7,509 nt of DNA from Candidatus Bipolaricaulota bacterium (GTDB lineage: Bacteria > Bipolaricaulota > Bipolaricaulia > RBG-16-55-9 > DRXL01). The stretch lies in NCBI GenBank assembly GCA_023512665.1, contig JAILZC010000035.1, positions 1 to 7,509 on the forward strand, read 5' to 3'. Under the pieces are notes generated by a model. The model was not told the origin of the DNA and ran no database searches. It worked only from the letters and a program-made list of their open reading frames with translations. Shown piece by piece: positions 6,065-7,509 of the stretch. Made by a program: the position numbers and the translations under genes. Within the stretch, counting starts at the first letter, position 1. Each line of letters starts with the position of its first letter.

Positions 6065-6279
6065 GTGGGTTCAGCTATCTTGATGTTATTACCAAGCTGC
6101 GCAAGGCGGGCTTTCAGTTTGACCGTTATGCTAAGGGAAGCCATGAAGTCTGGTGGAATCCTCAAACACGTGCTCGTGCGACCGTCCCACACCATCCTGG
6201 CGATCTCCCTGAGTGCGGACGATCCTTCGTCAAGCAGGCCTCAGCGTTGAGGAGTTTCTTCAGCTCTAAAGGGCGATAA
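6052..6279 (+). CDS. HicA-like toxin, C-terminus frameshifted
   Basis: HicA toxins are small double-stranded-RNA-binding-fold proteins that cleave mRNA. The first 54 residues fit the family: SYLDVITKLRKAGF (8-21), then KGSHEVWW with the catalytic histidine H31, and TVPHHPGDLPE (44-54). After codon 54 the open frame continues as CGRSFVKQAS and stops at 6277-6279, which is unlike HicA. In another frame, starting at 6213, the expected ending VRTILRQAGLSVEEFLQL followed by TAA (6267-6269) is intact. The gene has therefore lost bases near 6211-6213. One base (modulo three) restores the frame, and about seven would also restore the usual G-T before V-R. As written, the product is 75 residues with a scrambled last helix and is probably inactive. 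A sequencing error is the main alternative. Confidence 0.75.
   Translation: MGRLSGFSYLDVITKLRKAGFQFDRYAKGSHEVWWNPQTRARATVPHHPGDLPECGRSFVKQASALRSFFSSKGR
6213..6269 (+). pseudogene. Displaced 3' end of the hicA-like gene
   Basis: Read from 6213, 18 codons give VRTILRQAGLSVEEFLQL and a TAA stop. This is the conserved C-terminal helix region of HicA proteins (consensus of the type G-T-[VL]-R-x-I-L-R-Q-A-G-L-S-x-E-E-F). It is not in frame with the N-terminal part that ends at GAG 6211-6213. There is no slippery heptamer at the junction (CCTGAGTGCGG), so programmed frameshifting is unlikely. Confidence 0.75.
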
Positions 6280-6370
6280 GATCGTGGGCATCGAGATTCT
6301 CGATGCTTCAAAGCATCTGAATCTAGAGAGCCTGTTGCCGATTGAGTACGTACAGGCCCTCGGCAAGTAG
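6269..6370 (+). pseudogene. Remnant of a DUF2283-type gene (3' part only)
   Basis: The frame from 6269 reads KGDKIVGIEILDASKHL and continues for 16 more codons to TAG at 6368-6370. The block D-x-I-V-G-I-E-I-L-D-A-S is the C-terminal signature of small DUF2283 proteins, which are often neighbours of HicA/HicB-like genes and have no established function. A full member has about 60-80 residues and an N-terminal pattern of the type YDxxxDxLYI. Neither that half nor a start codon is present, because the hicA frame ends exactly where this stub begins. A deletion probably removed the hicA/DUF2283 junction. Confidence 0.6.
6288..6317. repeat. Two overlapping inverted repeats
   Basis: GCATCGAGA (6288-6296) and TCTCGATGC (6298-6306) form a perfect 9-bp inverted repeat around one base. 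GATGCTT (6302-6308) and AAGCATC (6311-6317) form a second, 7-bp one that shares five bases with the first. The two hairpins are mutually exclusive. They lie in the conserved part of the DUF2283-like stub, so the pattern may simply follow from coding. No T-tract follows. Confidence 0.5.
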
Positions 6371-6372
6371 CT

Positions 6373-6389
6373 GCGTGTGAGCGACACGC
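6373..6389 (+). terminator. Weak stem-loop upstream of thrS
   Basis: GCGTGT (6373-6378) pairs with ACACGC (6384-6389) across a 5-nt loop. It starts 2 bp after the DUF2283-like stop. The short stem and missing T-tract make it only a possible end for upstream transcripts, and it could be chance. Confidence 0.25.
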
Positions 6390-6418
6390 CTGCTCTAGCG
6401 ACTGCCCCCCCTATTCTG

Positions 6419-6424
6419 TAAAAT
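6419..6424 (+). promoter_or_regulatory. Candidate -10 box of the thrS promoter
   Basis: TAAAAT lies 37 bp before the thrS start. The best -35 at 17-bp spacing is TAGCGA (6396-6401), matching only three consensus bases. A run of seven C (6405-6411) occupies the spacer. thrS needs its own promoter because the preceding genes are decayed, but the box assignment is weak. Confidence 0.35.
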
Positions 6425-6447
6425 ACGTATCTCTAAACTCACTCTAT

Positions 6448-6454
6448 AGGAGGT
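6448..6454 (+). promoter_or_regulatory. Shine-Dalgarno of thrS
   Basis: AGGAGGT is 7 bp upstream of ATG 6462, nearly the full anti-16S complement at optimal spacing. It fixes the thrS start and predicts strong translation. The leader is too short for a T-box, and none is visible. Confidence 0.85.
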
Positions 6455-6461
6455 CGAAAGT

Positions 6462-7509
6462 ATGATCGTCAAGCTGCCCGACGGACGGACTCTTGAGCAC
6501 AGCGGCCCCGCGACTCTGAAGGATGTGCTCGCCACGACGGCCAAGGAGCTCCTCAAGACCACCGTCGGCGCCAAGCTTGACGGTGAGATCGTGGACTTCC
6601 ATAAAGTGCTGCCCGCCGACGCCACCGTCGAGCTGATCCCCCTCGACTCCCCAGAGGGCGCCGCGATCTATCGGCACAGCTACTCGCATATTTTGGCGCA
6701 AGCCGTGCGGAGGCTCTTCCCCGGAGTGAAGCTGGCCATCGGCCCGGCCATCGCAGACGGCTTCTATTATGACTTCGACGTCGAAAGTCCCTTCACCCCC
6801 GAAGACCTAGAGAAGATCGAAGCCGAGATGAAGAAGATCGTCAAGGAGAACTATAAATTTGAACGGCTGGAAGTCTCCAAGGACGAGGCACGCCACCTCG
6901 TCAGGGATGAGCCGTATAAGCTCGAGCTCTTGGACGAAATCCCCGACGAGAACGTCTCGTTCTATCGTGATGGGGATTTTATAGACTTATGTCGCGGCCC
7001 GCACATGCTCAGCACCGGTCAGGTGAAATATTTCAAGCTGTTGAACGTTGCCGGGGCCTACTGGCGCGGCGATGAGAAAAACAAGATGCTCCAGCGCATC
7101 TACGGCACGGCGTTTGCGACTCAAGAAGCGTTAGAGCAGCACTTGCAGATGCTGGAAGAAGCTAAGAAGCGCGACCATAGAAAGCTCGGCAAAGAGCTCG
7201 AGATCTTCTTCTTCGACGACGAGGTCGGGCCGGGGCTACCCCTGTGGCTGCCCAAGGGCGCGATCCTCATTGAAGAATTGGAGAAGTTAGCCAAAGAGAC
7301 CGAAGCCAAAGCCGGATATCTGCGAGTGCGCACGCCGCACATCTGCAAAGAGTCTATGTATCTCAAGAGCGGGCATCTCCCCTATTATCAGGACTCGATG
7401 TACCCGCCGATGGAGCTGGAGGGCGTCAAATACTATCTTAAGCCGATGAACTGTCCCCATCACCACAAGATCTTCGCGGCGCTGCCACGAAGCTATCGCG
7501 ATCTCCCTC
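6462..7509 (+). CDS. thrS: ThrS, threonyl-tRNA synthetase (5' part, continues past the right edge)
   Basis: The enzyme charges tRNA(Thr) with threonine in the cytoplasm. The window holds 349 codons of a protein normally near 640. Order of parts: TGS domain (about 1-62, beginning MIVKLPDGRTLE), then the N2 editing domain with its zinc-type tetrad H72-x3-H76 (RHSYSHILA), C177 and H181 (DLCRGPH), which removes mis-charged serine. A linker helix (about 220-245) follows, then the class II catalytic core opening with LGKELEIFFFDDEVGPGLP and TPHI (291-294). MNCPHHH (329-335) supplies the catalytic zinc cysteine C331. The second residue after MNCP is the required histidine, while the residue between is H where many bacteria have G. 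Motifs 2 (end) and 3 and the anticodon-binding domain lie beyond 7509. The frame is open to the edge with no sign of damage. Confidence 0.96.
   Translation, partial: MIVKLPDGRTLEHSGPATLKDVLATTAKELLKTTVGAKLDGEIVDFHKVLPADATVELIPLDSPEGAAIYRHSYSHILAQAVRRLFPGVKLAIGPAIADGFYYDFDVESPFTPEDLEKIEAEMKKIVKENYKFERLEVSKDEARHLVRDEPYKLELLDEIPDENVSFYRDGDFIDLCRGPHMLSTGQVKYFKLLNVAGAYWRGDEKNKMLQRIYGTAFATQEALEQHLQMLEEAKKRDHRKLGKELEIFFFDDEVGPGLPLWLPKGAILIEELEKLAKETEAKAGYLRVRTPHICKESMYLKSGHLPYYQDSMYPPMELEGVKYYLKPMNCPHHHKIFAALPRSYRDLP

Noticed and set aside
6232..6245. First explanation of the hicA frameshift as a 4-bp slippage in an AGGC repeat
   Set aside because: The conserved frame already fits HicA from 6213 onward (VRTILRQAG), so the break must lie upstream, near 6211-6213.
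6395..6701. Minus-strand open frames opposite the start of thrS
   Set aside because: They are antisense to the conserved TGS domain and the strong thrS ribosome site, and show no motif of their own.
1..7509. CRISPR array, insertion sequence ends, tRNA or rRNA genes
   Set aside because: No regularly spaced direct repeats, transposase-like frames, terminal inverted repeats with target duplications, or tRNA/rRNA signatures were seen on either strand.

Overview
The window is bacterial chromosomal DNA. It is GC-rich with strong G/C preference at third codon positions, and every recognisable gene lies on the + strand. The dense packing, the ATGA stop/start overlaps and ordinary bacterial -35/-10 and Shine-Dalgarno signals fit a free-living bacterium. 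I cannot name the lineage from this sequence alone; an uncultured or thermophilic phylum is possible but not shown.

Positions 1-5750 hold a high-affinity phosphate uptake (Pst) locus with two extra genes. In order they are the 3' end of pstS (phosphate-binding protein), a stem-loop and an internal promoter, then pstC and pstA (membrane permeases), pstB (ATPase), phoU (regulator), a staphylococcal-nuclease-like gene and a thioredoxin-type arsC (arsenate reductase). pstC/pstA, phoU/nuclease and nuclease/arsC overlap by ATGA, and pstA/pstB and pstB/phoU are 3 and 13 bp apart, so pstC to arsC is very probably one translationally coupled transcript. The logic is coherent: PstSCAB imports phosphate and inevitably arsenate, PhoU restrains uptake and signalling, ArsC reduces arsenate, and the nuclease could release phosphate from nucleic acid.

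The most unusual item is PstA. It is 480 residues instead of about 300, because roughly 170 extra residues forming two tandem PDZ-like domains sit between its first and second membrane segments, probably outside the cytoplasmic membrane.

Positions 5750-6370 are a small decaying module. It holds a HicB-like antitoxin gene, a HicA-like toxin gene whose last 19 codons have slipped into another frame, and a stub of a DUF2283-type gene that has lost its 5' half. Positions 6371-6461 form the leader of thrS, with a strong Shine-Dalgarno. Threonyl-tRNA synthetase then runs off the right edge, with about 349 of some 640 codons present.
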